Assembly: GCA_963920665.1 (NCBI GenBank)
Contig: OY987263.1
Location: 38,661,218 to 38,725,217, forward strand
DNA from: Straminergon stramineum
Lineage: Eukaryota; Streptophyta; Bryopsida; Hypnales; Calliergonaceae
Direction of reading: 5' to 3'
DNA: 64,000 bases
Below the pieces are notes generated by a model. That model saw only the letters and a list, made by a program, of their open reading frames with translations. It was not told where the DNA came from and searched no databases. Each line of letters opens with the position of its first letter. Positions within the stretch are counted from its first letter, which is position 1. Shown piece after piece: positions 1 to 11,140 of the stretch. The position numbers and the translations under genes were made by a program.

Positions 1-227
1 GTGGTCGTTCTTGGTGTCGGTGCAAATTGGTCCTATCATATGTGCAGGACATGTTAGATCGAGCGCAGGTCGAAGCGATTTTTGTGTTCCTTTTCCTAGA
101 CAGCTGTCTCCCGTCATGCCTTCGTTCGTTTTCATATGATGTCGAACCTCTCTTCCCCGCTGTGCTCCTCCTTATGATCGGAGTAAGTTGATTCTCTGTG
201 CAGGAGATTGCGTAGCAGTGAAGCATC
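1..227 (+). promoter_or_regulatory. 5' flank / 5'UTR of EUL lectin gene
   Basis: Upstream sequence of the lectin start codon. The run ending at position 202 (ttgattctctgtgcag) looks like a splice acceptor, so a 5'UTR intron may end 25 bases before the ATG. This is inference from sequence; no donor or TATA box could be placed because the window starts here. Confidence 0.35.
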
Positions 228-2374
228 ATGCATCGTCGTGAGGATGAGCCCTACAACCCTTACCCCGAGGAGCCCTACGGTCGCGGAGATGGATCCCCTC
301 GGGGAGAACACCACCATCACCACCACCACCACGGGCACCAGGAGCCTGAGGGCGGACCATATGGAAGCAGCCTAGAGCACCGGCCTCCTCCTTCTCGCCC
401 TGACTACGAACAGTCTGGTCCCCACGGCTATGGCGAAGGCGGCTATGGACACAGACCTGGGGGGCCTTACGAAGAGCAGCGATATGAAGAGAGGCGAAAC
501 CCTAATTCGCAGTATTCTCCCGGTCCCTACGGGGCACCAGCGGGGGCTTACCCTCCTGGCCCTAATGCATCAGGTTAGACAGACAGTTGCATCAATAAAT
601 CTGGAGAATTGGCTTGAAATTCTCCTTTCTTCTTGTTCTGTCGATGAAGGATTGTTATAGCATTCACTCACACCTTGGGCACATCCGCTGTTCAAGAGAG
701 AGTCAGGGTATTCTAAAGTTTAGTGATCCTTTAACATTTGCTCTCTCTGACACACTTCTGCAATTCTGTTGACCTCCAACAGTTGAGAGCAAACTTCTGG
801 AGTCATCACGGTTCTAAAGTTGCAGAGTGTTGGGACTATTTCGTGTTCTACTGTTGGGACCAGTGATGTGTTGGTTTCTGGTGCTTTAGTGGAAAGGGTG
901 TAGGCCTAACTCTACTCAAGAATGTTATGGTTTCCCCTCATATGGTGTTTGGTTTCGTGGATTTAGGTCACAGTTATGGTGATGCGGCATACCAGACCTC
1001 ACCGTATGCTCATCCAGCTCCAAATCCACATCGCCGGGAGGAGTACGGGCCTCCTCGCCGAAGGCAGATTCCTGGGCTTCCTGTGAGGCTCCATACGAAG
1101 GCGGATCCCAATTTCAGCCTGGCTGTTGTGCCTGGACAAGGCCCAGTGATGAAGCACACTGATCCCAACGATGACTACCAGGTGAGCAGCTCTCAAGCCC
1201 TTGCAAAGAGGCTCCCTCTATCTATAGGATACTAATTGCATAACTTTTCAGCAATTTAATGTATGTTGGAGTGGAATTTTTGGAGATGTCTAGAACTGTG
1301 GAGACATCTTTGGGGACAAGAGCCAAATTTGTCAAGATCAAAATCTGATCACTACGTATGAATTTCTTATGCTATCATTCGAAGTGGGAGGTTGTAGACC
1401 GCAAGCGAAGGGATAGTAAATGAACCTCTTTCCATTAAAATGTCAGTGGTTATGAGCACGACTTGCCAGTCGAAGGTCAAGCAAGTGTCTCAATAAGGGA
1501 GATGAAGTTTGTCATAGAGGTCTGTAAAGGAGACGCGGGATCAGGTCCCTAGCGGCTCTAGTATCCTCCACTTTAACTGCACGTGAAACTACGATCCTAA
1601 TTGATTGTCGTTTTTGCTTCAAACATGATTGGATTCTTTCAGGTTTGGTACAAAGATGAATCTATGAGCACCCGAGTGAAAGATGAAACTGGCGCTTCTT
1701 CCTTCTCCCTGATCAACAAGGTTACAGGTGAAGCATTGCGACATCCTTCTGAAGACCTGAAGCAGGTACCGTTTTTTCACAAGACATCCAGGCCTCTCAT
1801 AACATTTTAAAACCCAGGGCTTTGTGTGACACCTCATCACAAGATGGATATCCCTGCTCTATATTCTTGGGGTGGGTTTCTATTTAAAGTGATCATTGAC
1901 AAATCATTAGTTGGGTCCCTGTTTTTTGAGGGAGACACGAGGACCTTGCTTGAATTAGTTATTAATGCTATCCTAATGCGACTCTTCAGGGTCTCAAAAA
2001 AAGAATGCTAAAGTTAATGATAGTGTAGCAAGTGCGCAGGATATTCTAGAATGTTGTTATATCAAAGAGATCCAAGTGTAATCCATAGAAGTGCCTGAGT
2101 CTCTGAATTGGAGAGGACGTGGTGGTTGCAGTGCTTGTTGGCAGAGTACGATGCCAATGGCCGTGATGAGTCTGTGTGGTGGACCATGAGTGAGGATATG
2201 GGTCAAGGCTACCGCTGCGTCCGCATGGCGACGAAGATCACGAGAAATCTCGACGTTCTTCGTGGAGATAAGAAATCGGGAGGTGTGAAGGAGGGATCTC
2301 CTGTGATCACATTCGCTTGGAAGAAGCAGGAAAACCAAATCTGGAAGATGACTCCTGCTTGTAAGTCTTTCTAA
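228..2374 (+). CDS. EUL-domain (Euonymus lectin, EULS3-like) protein, four exons
   Basis: Predicted carbohydrate-binding lectin of the Euonymus europaeus lectin family; EULS3-type relatives in plants are nucleocytoplasmic and often stress-responsive (family knowledge). Exons by frame and splice sites: 228-573, 967-1181, 1643-1765, 2132-2374, giving about 308 aa. Residues 1-152 are a low-complexity His/Gly/Pro/Tyr-rich N-terminus with a run of eight His. From about residue 153 the EUL domain follows, with recognisable blocks LPVRLHTKADPNFSL, VWYKDESMSTRVKDE, DESVWWT and GYRCVRM, ending in the family pattern WKKQENQIWKMTP. The introns have GT-AG borders and phases agree. No signal peptide is seen. 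Odd point: GCTTgtaagt at 2357-2366 is a good donor lying just before the stop used here (TAA 2372-2374), so the last few codons could instead be spliced to a further small exon. The family assignment is strong; the extreme C-terminus and the exon 4 acceptor are less sure. Confidence 0.85.
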
Positions 2375-5300
2375 CATTCTTGAGGAGCAATGAAGAATTT
2401 GAATTTCTTATGGACACTATCTTGAACTCATGTCAGTGCTTGCAAAGTCGAGGAAATTTCCTAGCTTTATGTGACGGTCGAACTTACTGATAGTCCTCTA
2501 GAGTGCTTGAAATAGTTTTTCAATTTGAGTCTATGTTGGAGAAGCGTGAGTGGTCTCAATTGCCCTAGAGTGTTACTATCCATTATCATTCTGAATTGCT
2601 GGTATGTAATAGTATTTTCTGCTTATAATTATTCTGTATTTTTCTTGTGTAAGAAACTCTTGAGGAAGCCTGTTGCAGACGTTAGAGGTGGTTGTGATGC
2701 GGATGCTCGCCACGGAATTTTATATGAAAGGGTTCTTTACTTGTGTATGAGGATGTAGAAACGTTTCTAAGTGAAAGGGCAGGATTTTCAATAAGCCTAT
2801 TTTACAATTTTGGCCAGTTTCGGTGTGCATATATATGTATACCAGTCGCATATACAGTATATTGCAGCGGAGGTAGGAGAAACGTGTGCATGACAAATCA
2901 CAGGAATGCTCTTTGTGCTCTAGGTTTATATTGTGAACGTCGGATGATATTTCTCTAGCATGAGAATGTGGTGGATTTTGTGACGGGTTGTAATAGAGGT
3001 TGGCATTGTGTATTTAATAAAATAGACTGTGTCGTTTACATGAGACGATGTAATTATCTTCAATTGAAATAGGGTATTTTTGATGCCTCTTTTTGTGAAA
3101 CGCTTGGAATTTTGAATGAATCTGAAGTACCAGTATTGAAAGAAAGATATATAACATTCAGTAGCTTGAAGAGAGGTTGTCGTTGGCTCTCTTGAAGTGT
3201 CATCCACAAAAGTTCAGCCATTCTAGAAAAATCTATATAGGAGGTACCATTTCAAAACAGTACCTCACACATGAGATATTTATGAACAATGAAATTGTAA
3301 CACTTGGTTGGGTTGGGTCCCTTAACCACCAAAGTCCTAAACTGTGTTTCTTGGCAATATAGTGATTTTAGGCAACTCACAATGAACAAAATTTATTTAT
3401 TTTTTCCTTGAAATTTTCACACAACATGTGCCCGAGGAGTAGCTTTAAGGCTTGAAAATTTTTATAACTTTTGACTTCATGGATAAAAATATATTATATG
3501 ATGTGTCATTTTCATTGAAAGGTGGGCAACCCTAGCAACTCAAAAAAATTCTTAGTAAAACACCTTTTAAGAAAGTAAAAATTTGAAATTGGTTTTCTAG
3601 ATTTATATATATGTGGAAAGCTTTGAATCATTCCATCCTAATCAATGAGATGCAAGTTATGAGAAGTTTTAATTAGGATATAGATTGCTTATTACAACAT
3701 TACAACCAATGGGATTGGCATTTTCCAATTCCAAAACTAAATTTTGAACAATTTAGTACGGAGTATTTTAATTCATTTTCTACTTCTTTCTACTTACTAT
3801 TTTTTTCCTATATGTTGTACAATTCCAAATGATGTGAAATTTTTCGAGCTTGTAGACAACTTACCTTGAAGAATGAATTTGAAGAAGTACCATCATTTTG
3901 GCCATTTTTCATACATATATGACCTTCTAAAGTGTAGCTACCTAGTTTTTTGTTGGGCCAAAAAAAGGATTTTTGTCAATTCAAATGTTATCTTGGAAAT
4001 TTCTGAAATGTTTGGCACATCTTTACCAACCACTTCAACCAGTGTATTCTAAGATCCTATGGTTACATGTGATTGAAAATGTTTTTCTAAAATTTGGTAT
4101 TTGGGTAAGAAATTGCAGTTTTGGAGCATTTTTGGTGAAAACATACTCAAAAAACTTTTGGGGTTAATAACAACTAAGGAGCAATAAATGGTGTGATTCA
4201 TTAATTCTAACTTTGACTAGCTCTGAATTGTTTGTTGGAATTTTTTCTTTGTTGTGGTAGGCTTGAATGATATGATGTGGAATATTCCACATCTATCTAT
4301 AGTTACAAAGACACATGTCAAGAGGCATCATATAACTAAATAGCAATCACTTGGGTTGCAACATGTTATGTTGAACATTATTTTTGACATAAAAATAGGG
4401 GTTGTTACATTGGTCACCTACAATTTGTCACCTACAATTTGTTGAGTTAATTGAACTCTTAAGTTAATTTGTCACCTAAGTCACCTACAATTTGTCACCT
4501 AAAACATCTGTTTCTTTTAGTTATCTAACATCTTTTATTTGGAGGTGATTTTAATATCTAGACCTTATCAATCATGTTCAATTATGGTACATGTTGAATA
4601 CATGGCAATTTAACAACTTGTGAGACATTTAGGAAGTTTAATAATGATCTAAATTGGAAGTGCCATTGGTCAAAGGATTTGGCTCAACATAAATACCAAC
4701 TTTTGTAATTGATTCATTCATCAATTCATACACCTTGTGTGTCAAATACACAAAAGACTATCTTCTAATTAGCCTTCTTAGACTTGTAATCAGGGTCAAA
4801 TTGAAGAAAATAATATTTTTGCACAAAAATTGATTAGAATATAAGACTTTATATCCTCATAACTTAAGAATTTTCTACTAAAAATTAAAAAATTAAAAAA
4901 TTAATATTGAGGAATTAACTTAAGAATTCCAAAAAAATATTAGCTTAATTTTTTTTCTTTAAAAAATTGCTAAATCAAAGTAGATATGAGACTAAAGGAA
5001 AAAATAAAATTTTTAATAGCTCTAAGATGGGGAAAAAACACTACTTCTAATAGTGAAATTGTTCTAGTAAACAAACCAAATCCTTCGGAATCCTTTTTTC
5101 TTGAGAAATTATGGAAATTGAGTTTGAAAATGGATCCAATACATTATTTTTTCAAAAATTTGCCAAGATTGTCTACAATAAGATGTTCCATAACATTTAC
5201 ACCACTTTTTCCAATGGAATGAATCCAATCTTTTTCCATAGACAAAAATATAATCTATAAGAAATAATTTATATATATTTTCATTTCAATTTTTGTTTTG

Positions 5301-5576
5301 CTACCTTTCTTCTCTTGTTTCTTGGTTTAAATGGCATATTTTGTACTCTTGGGAAGCAATTGAAATAAAATTTATACCACCAAAAAACTAATAATTTTTC
5401 TTATCCTATAAAAAAGTTTTGAAAAATCATGCTAAAAAATTGAGACCATAGGGACTTGCATAAACTTTTAAGTGTCCCTTCAAGGTACTCTTGGAACTTC
5501 AGGGGTTAATTGACAATAATGCAATGATTTTATTCTATATATTTTTGCCTTTCCAAAGTAGTATTCTAGCCTTTAA
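2375..5576. other. AT-rich intergenic region, no gene recognised
   Basis: The first ~600 bases probably contain the lectin 3'UTR. Beyond this the sequence is AT-rich with only short ORFs lacking recognisable protein similarity. I see no tRNA, rRNA or long ORF. Possible decayed ends of TTAA-flanked elements (GGGGTTAA at about 4161 and 5502) have no convincing left partners. A small tandem repeat is listed separately. Confidence 0.6.
4413..4503. repeat. short tandem/interspersed repeat of gtcacctacaattt
   Basis: The 14-base unit gtcacctacaattt appears in adjacent copies at 4413-4440 and again, partly degenerate, at about 4479-4500, with truncated gtcaccta units between them. It is a local minisatellite-like amplification with no coding role. 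Confidence 0.6.
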
Positions 5577-5794
5577 TCCTAGAAAGATGTTGTGGTCAAA
5601 AATCAGTTGATGATTGATAGAGTATCTTTCTATTTAAAATAGAATTACAAATGTTCGTCCTTGGAATTTTGTGCAAAAAGGAAAGGTCTTGCACAATACT
5701 TTGACCTCCAATGAGGTTTTTGTTTTTGTAAACAAATTATTCATATGGTACCAAAAAGGGTGATCTTGACAGTGATCAACATGTCATTTTAGGA
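5577..5794. mobile_element. TTAA-flanked MITE, 218 bp (TTAA family copy 1)
   Basis: The element is flanked on both sides by TTAA (5573-5576 and 5795-5798). Its ends are inverted: left TCCTAGAAAGATG, right reverse complement TCCTAAAATGACATG. Internally it is clearly similar to the element at 19833-20052 (shared blocks acaaatgttc, ggtcttg, acaatagt/ttgacct, gtaccaaaaag). It has no coding capacity. TTAA duplications are known for piggyBac and Kolobok type transposons; the superfamily here is not proven. Confidence 0.7.
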
Positions 5795-6114
5795 TTAAGA
5801 TTCTCATTTTACATCCAATCCATCTAAGGATTGTATATAATGTTGTATGTACTTGCGTGAATAGTTACAAGTTTTTCTTATCAACTAATCCATTTATGCA
5901 ATTTGTTGCATCTATTTGAGGTAACAACACTTAAATGCATTTGGATAATTTTTTGAACATGGTTCCAATTATCGAATTGTAAATGTTTTTGTTGAATCAT
6001 GTTGGTAGTTAAAAGGGGATTCTAGAGTCTCTTAGAAAATACCTTTAATTCACCCCCCTTTCACTACTTCAATGATTGCAAAAGTGAGATTCTTCTTCCA
6101 CTCACAATTTATTA

Positions 6115-6277
6115 TTCTCTCCATCTCCAAATGATCTCCTAGTTGCACATTGTGATGTGAGAGGAAGGGGCTAGTGATAGTTTTGAGAATGACTATTTGG
6201 GGAATGAATGAAGCAAACAAAGATTCAAGCCCATGCAAAGATTCAAGTTTAGGAAAATCATTTTGGGATGGAGGGAG
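6115..6277. mobile_element. Stowaway-like MITE, 163 bp
   Basis: The right end is ATTTTGGGATGGAGGGAG followed by TA, the classical Stowaway (Tc1/mariner) terminus. The left end TTCTCTCCATCTCCAAATGA is its degenerate inverted partner and follows TA at 6113-6114. The terminal 30 bases resemble those of the element at 41804-42015 (both contain ctagttg after the terminus). Non-coding. Confidence 0.7.
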
Positions 6278-6434
6278 TACTATTTATACTGTTTTTCTTA
6301 TATCATTGCTCCATAACCTTGTCACATCTACACTTTATTCGATCGATTTCAATTACATTGTTGCTAAACAAAATAAAACTCATGGCCTACTTCATTAGCT
6401 CCTAGTTACTTCAATATATAGAGATTGAGGTTAA

Positions 6435-6652
6435 CCCCTTAGTGCTTTGACTTCCAAAATCTAAAAGATGAACAAAGATATTCGAAGGATTTTTTTTACA
6501 ATATAACTTCTCATTCATCCCAATCAATGCTTGACTTTTAAAAAAGAACTTTTGTGTCATGAATTTGATGAAATTTAGGTAAATAATATATATTTATAAA
6601 GATATAAGCAAAAACAAGCAAAAATTCAAGAAAGGACTCAGGTGCTAAGGGA
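6435..6652. mobile_element. TTAA-flanked MITE, 218 bp (TTAA family copy 2)
   Basis: Flanked by TTAA at 6431-6434 and 6653-6656. Left end CCCCTTAGTGCTTTGAC; right end reverse-complemented TCCCTTAGCACCTGAGTCC. Same length as the copy at 5577-5794. No coding capacity. Confidence 0.7.
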
Positions 6653-7872
6653 TTAATGAATGTCATTCAAACAAGTCTCAACAATAGCTTCTACACAAAG
6701 GTAGAGCAACATGTATGTAGAATGGTTGTCTTTTATTAAATAATCAATCCACTAGAAAGAAACATCTTGAGTATAGGGATGCCTAAAAAAATGCAAGATC
6801 TAAGAACATTCATCATTACATCTACTTGATTTTCAACCTCAAACATTATTGACCATTTTTTGCAAAACTGAGGAATATTTTAGATGTATTTTGGGCAAAT
6901 TATTTTTGGAAAAGGAAAGACACATATTAGGTGGTCAAAGCAAAATCATATAGCTTTCCATTGTGAACTCTAGTCTAGGGAGACTATTTCTACCCTTTTG
7001 GATGCTAATACACTCCTTGTAATTTAAAGTATGCACCTGAGTTAAAAGGGTATTTTATTTGGGACTACTTACCTTCATTATTGCATTTAAGATGACCATA
7101 TATTTTACATAAAAAGCTACAAGGGTGTATTTTCAATATCCCATTTTTTTTGTAAATTCATTCATTTGGTTTTTTAAGTGAGGCTATTTTACATATAAAA
7201 TTGAAGTGTTCAAATTTTTTCCATTGTCGCCTTTCTTTACAAATTTCTCCTTACCTCTACTACATGCATATATAGGGGATACACCATAAAAACGACAACA
7301 ATCAATTCAATTCAAATTCCATTGACCAGGTGACAATTTTTAATAACAAATTTACCATCGAACACTTCATAATCCCCATTAAAACCAGTTCATGAACATC
7401 CCATTCAATATGAGTAGGTTTAACACATATGGCTTCAAAGATTGAAGTTACATAGACTATAAACTCTGTACTCATATTGTATAGTTTTCAAGTCATTGAA
7501 TCTACTAAGGTAAACCTCTATATTTCTACAATGTGACAATTTTTGCCATTTGTGGTCAATTTCTTACATTTGTACTTAATTTTTTTGATATATACTCTAT
7601 GAGTACCATGGCACAATTTCAATCAACCACCCCATTGTAGATTTCTTGATTGTGTCCATTTTATCATCCACATGAAATTATTTTTCCTTATCTATATTCA
7701 TAATACTATAAAAAATTTGAATGGCCCCTATCTCTTAAGACTAACTTATTAATAAAAATTCCTACTATATGATGTTTTTTGAAGCCTAATTTATGTATAT
7801 TAGCTTATGTGGAATTTCATGCATCCTATAGTAGCCCTAGATATTATATAAAATTTCCCCCCTTTGAATTAA
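6653..7872. other. AT-rich intergenic DNA
   Basis: No ORF with recognisable similarity, no RNA gene and no convincing terminal repeats were seen here. Confidence 0.5.
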
Positions 7873-8100
7873 CACTTGAGCGCCCAATGCTAATTCCAAA
7901 AACAAGCTACAAATAGCCACTTAAGTTGATCCTATGGAATAAAGAATAAGATCAAAGAGACATGACCGTTGAGATTGCAAGAGAAGTAGAGAGGGCATCT
8001 TGGAAACTTATAGAAATTTTAACCGTACAACCTAGGATATTATAATGGTCAAACTTCTTATAGTAGGAGGCCAGATTTGGGGCGTTGGGGCACTTAGGGG
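7873..8100. mobile_element. TTAA-flanked MITE, 228 bp (TTAA family copy 3)
   Basis: Flanked by TTAA at 7869-7872 and 8101-8104. Left end CACTTGAGCGCCCAATGC; right end reverse-complemented CCCCTAAGTGCCCCAACGCC, so the terminal inverted repeat is recognisable although diverged. Non-coding. Confidence 0.65.
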
Positions 8101-8794
8101 TTAAATGAACTCTATCTTTTAACTCACATATAGTAGTTTTCTAAAAATTCAAGAGTAATTTCCTTGGGAGAATAATCAATGAACCATTTTCCATTTGTAG
8201 AATCCGCAAGGTCATGTTCATTGAATTCATGAAAAGATGACTTTTCAACTCAACTCCAACCTTTTGAACCCCAATTCCACATTTTATATAATTTCTATCA
8301 CGTTAGCATGCAAGAGAACAAAATTAGTTCCTGTACTTGGAATCCAAATTGGATTGCAATCTGTAATGGATTTGGGCATTTGTGAACCAATTCATCTTTC
8401 ACATGTAAAGTAGTTTGTTCTAAAAGCGACCTTGTTCTAAATGCTTCCCCTATCAAGGACTAATTGGCATGTTCCTTCAAATATTTATTACAATCATTGA
8501 TGAGTTAGGTAGGCTTAAATGGTCACTTTAAGAGCAGATTTCCTTATAAGCATCAATAGATGCCAAGGCATTGCTTTTAATGTATACCACTAATACAAGA
8601 AGATAAGTCAATGTAGATAACACTAGATTTTAGCTCTTCAATGTTGGTGAGGTTTAAAAGTATCCAATTAATGCACCTATTCATCCTTGAGTCTAATAAT
8701 TCTTGGCTGACTACTTGATTACAACCATGCCTACAATTAATTTCCACTACCCAAAAATCTGTCAGAGTACATAGTTTTTCTGGGATTTCTATTG

Positions 8795-9215
8795 GAGATA
8801 AGGTAGACCAACCCATTCTATTTTGGTCCCCAATTCCACCACAACATTTATCCAAATCTGTCATTTTTTCTAACAATTTTAGTGCATTAACCTCTAAAGG
8901 ACCATGGTTTTTTTAGGGAGACATGATTGCCCAAAATGACTTCGTAAGAACCTACCCGAGATTCCTTCCGTACATTGAACATACACGTGGTCCTTTTGGG
9001 GTTAATGGCAACAAGGGTAATTTTAGGGCAGACCGCATACCACTTTCAAAATTCATAGAAATTACAAATTTAATAAAAAAATTATGATTCCACTTGGGTT
9101 TGATTCATGAAATATGTGCACACCTCTGAAAAACATGTGCCCCTCTTGGAGTTGGCCCCAAGATATTCTTATTGTGAATCAGGGTGGTAATGGGCTTGTC
9201 TACCTTAGAATTCTC
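8795..9215 (+). repeat. dispersed repeat, inverted copy of 30805-31203
   Basis: This segment, without the inserted MITE at 8891-9001, matches the reverse complement of 30805-31203. Shared blocks include aaggtagaccaacccattc, ccaattccaccacaaca, and the stretch around gaattccacttgg/tttgattca and ccccaagatattc. The right copy lacks the MITE. Confidence 0.75.
8891..9001. mobile_element. TTAA-flanked miniature element, 111 bp, with matching empty site
   Basis: Flanked by TTAA (8887-8890 and 9002-9005). Ends are inverted: CCTCTAAAGGACCATG on the left and CCCCAAAAGGACCACG (reverse complement) on the right. The homologous repeat at 30805-31203 has a single TTAA (31102-31105) at the corresponding point, so the insertion and the 4-bp duplication are directly visible. 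Confidence 0.85.
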
Positions 9216-9528
9216 AGGTACGCTGAAAGTTCGTTACCATATGTGCAAGAAATCTGACTTTTGGGGGAGCTGCTGGTTGGAGGCCCCAAAAGCCAATGTC
9301 AGGAGTGGTATGATTCCCATCATATTCAAGTGCCTCCCAAAGTATGACAATTGGTAGCAGTGCATTATTTATTGTGCAATGGATTTTCTTGTTGGATTTC
9401 TAGTCAGTGGCAATGGAACCACCATTCCTGTGCCGCACATGTGCTGGAATGAGCAGTTGGAACAATATGATAGCAACTGTAGTAACTACACCTGAAAGGG
9501 CACAAAGAAGCAATTCAATCATTATTAA

Positions 9529-9749
9529 CCCTTGAACGCTGGGTGACCGTGGAAATCAGCCATTTTGGAACCGTGTGATATGGCATCCACTTTAAAAAAA
9601 ATAAAAAATACTCATTGGGAGTCAAACTATTGTAGAAGATCTCTCCTTTCCATCCCTAATTCTGAGGATGAATAGTAACAATTTTGTCCTATAGAGGAGA
9701 ATTCCTTGTCATTCATCGGACAATAATTGTCCGTTTCGTCGCTCAAGGG
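9529..9749. mobile_element. TTAA-flanked MITE, 221 bp (TTAA family copy 4)
   Basis: TTAA at 9525-9528 and 9750-9753. Left end CCCTTGAACGCTGG; right end reverse-complemented CCCTTGAGCGACGAAACGG. Non-coding. The CCCT start next to TTAA resembles piggyBac-type termini, but this is only a resemblance. Confidence 0.75.
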
Positions 9750-9754
9750 TTAAG

Positions 9755-10000
9755 CAATGTTTCCATTACTCTATTGGAAAACTTTTTGTGGAGTCCTGTA
9801 GGTAGTGAAGAGGGGATTATAGATTCTCTTAGAATGCATTTTTTGGACACCATATGAATAAACTATTAATTTTCAAAGTGTTGAAAACAAGTGTACCTAA
9901 AAAACAATCATAGCTTCTCATGAACAATGGGAGTACATTTTAGGCAAAAATTTGTAGTGTATGATTTTAGGAAGCGTGTGATTTTAGGTGTAGTTACCTT
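9755..10000. other. Intergenic DNA, nothing recognised
   Basis: No gene or clear repeat boundary in this stretch. Confidence 0.4.
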
Positions 10001-10290
10001 AAGGTAGGTACCCCCTAGCTGCCACTTTTTGGCTATTGTGCCTACTTACTTCTGTTAGAATGGTCAAAATTCCATTGATTTTCTTGTTCGTAAGTGAAAG
10101 GAGGTTCCAATGCACCAAAAAATGTAGCATTTTGGGTCATTTATGCAAAAGTTGTAGAGGGTCAAATTTCTTTTTGGTAGATTTGTTCTAAAATTGTTTC
10201 TTCCATATAGGTACTGATATTGGTTTTGGAGATTTACATACAATGCTCATGGTAGCTTTAGGTTAGTAGCGCATCCGGATAACCCACCTT
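10001..10290. mobile_element. ~290-bp inverted-repeat element (AAGGTRGGTACCCC family)
   Basis: Starts AAGGTAGGTACCCCC and ends AACCCACCTT, a short inverted repeat. It shares internal order with 33394-33679: actgacactttt/tgccacttttt, a block around ccaatttt/ttccattgattttcttg, tgcaaaagttgt/tgcaaaagttat, and tagctttagg near the right end. No coding capacity and no convincing target duplication. Confidence 0.6.
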
Positions 10291-10593
10291 ACCAACCCCT
10301 CGAGGCCCAAGCAATTTTTGTACTTTTTCATAAGTTTTAACTTTGATTGATAGTATGCATTGTACATCAAGCTTATTACATGAGGTCAATTGTCCTTTTG
10401 AACTTCCCCGTTCAATATGAACATCATAATATGAAATTCACTTAGATATACTCATATACTTCTTAGAATGCGGGGAAATGAAGTTATAACTTTGACCTAT
10501 TGAATAGGTGAGAGGCCCAAAACAAGCTCCTTGGGCCTTGAGGGATTATTTCTAGAAGGACGTTGAGGACAAGGTTGAGTGATGTCCACTAAG

Positions 10594-11140
10594 TAAGGTA
10601 AATCAACCCATGATAGACCAACTCTCTAATGCACATATCTACAAAACCACCCATTACAGTCTTCCATCAATTCATGGTAGACTTCATCTAGAAAATGAAA
10701 TTAGGACTTCATTAGGTAGGTTAAGGGCCAAAATCAATGCGTAGGGTGATGGTCATGGAGTTATTAGTGACTACTTTAGGAACTTCCACCTTTCTAGTAT
10801 ATATTCATTACAAGAACTAAATTTTTTATTCCTTTATGTCATGCCCATGTTAGAAAATATTGCAACCATGTTAGGAAATATTGTTTCTACTTTAGGTGGT
10901 TTGATGACCATGATGGGTACACTTTTTGATGGTTTTGGAGTAGTCTACAAACTGTTTTGGGCTCTATGGGTAGCAAACTTCAGAAATTCCAAAAAAATTC
11001 ACACTTTGTCAAAAAAAATAAAATTTCAGTTGCTCTCTACATTCCTCATGTTTGTCTTTATATGTAAAAAAATTCAAAATTTTCAGAAACGTGAACAATG
11101 CAAACCAGTCATTTTGCCTGTCATAGGCTGCTTTACCTTA
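10594..11140 (+). mobile_element. ~547-bp inverted-repeat element, related to 63371-63980
   Basis: Left end TAAGGTAAATCAACCCATGA; right end reverse-complemented TAAGGTAAAGCAGCCTATGA. The body is homologous in inverted orientation to 63371-63980. A short frame within it (10841-11170) encodes a hydrophobic peptide whose central part (MMGTLFDGFGVV) recurs in the other copy (IMDTLFVGFGVL). The conservation may only reflect nucleotide homology. A TA target duplication is possible but not confirmed by the second copy. Confidence 0.65.
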
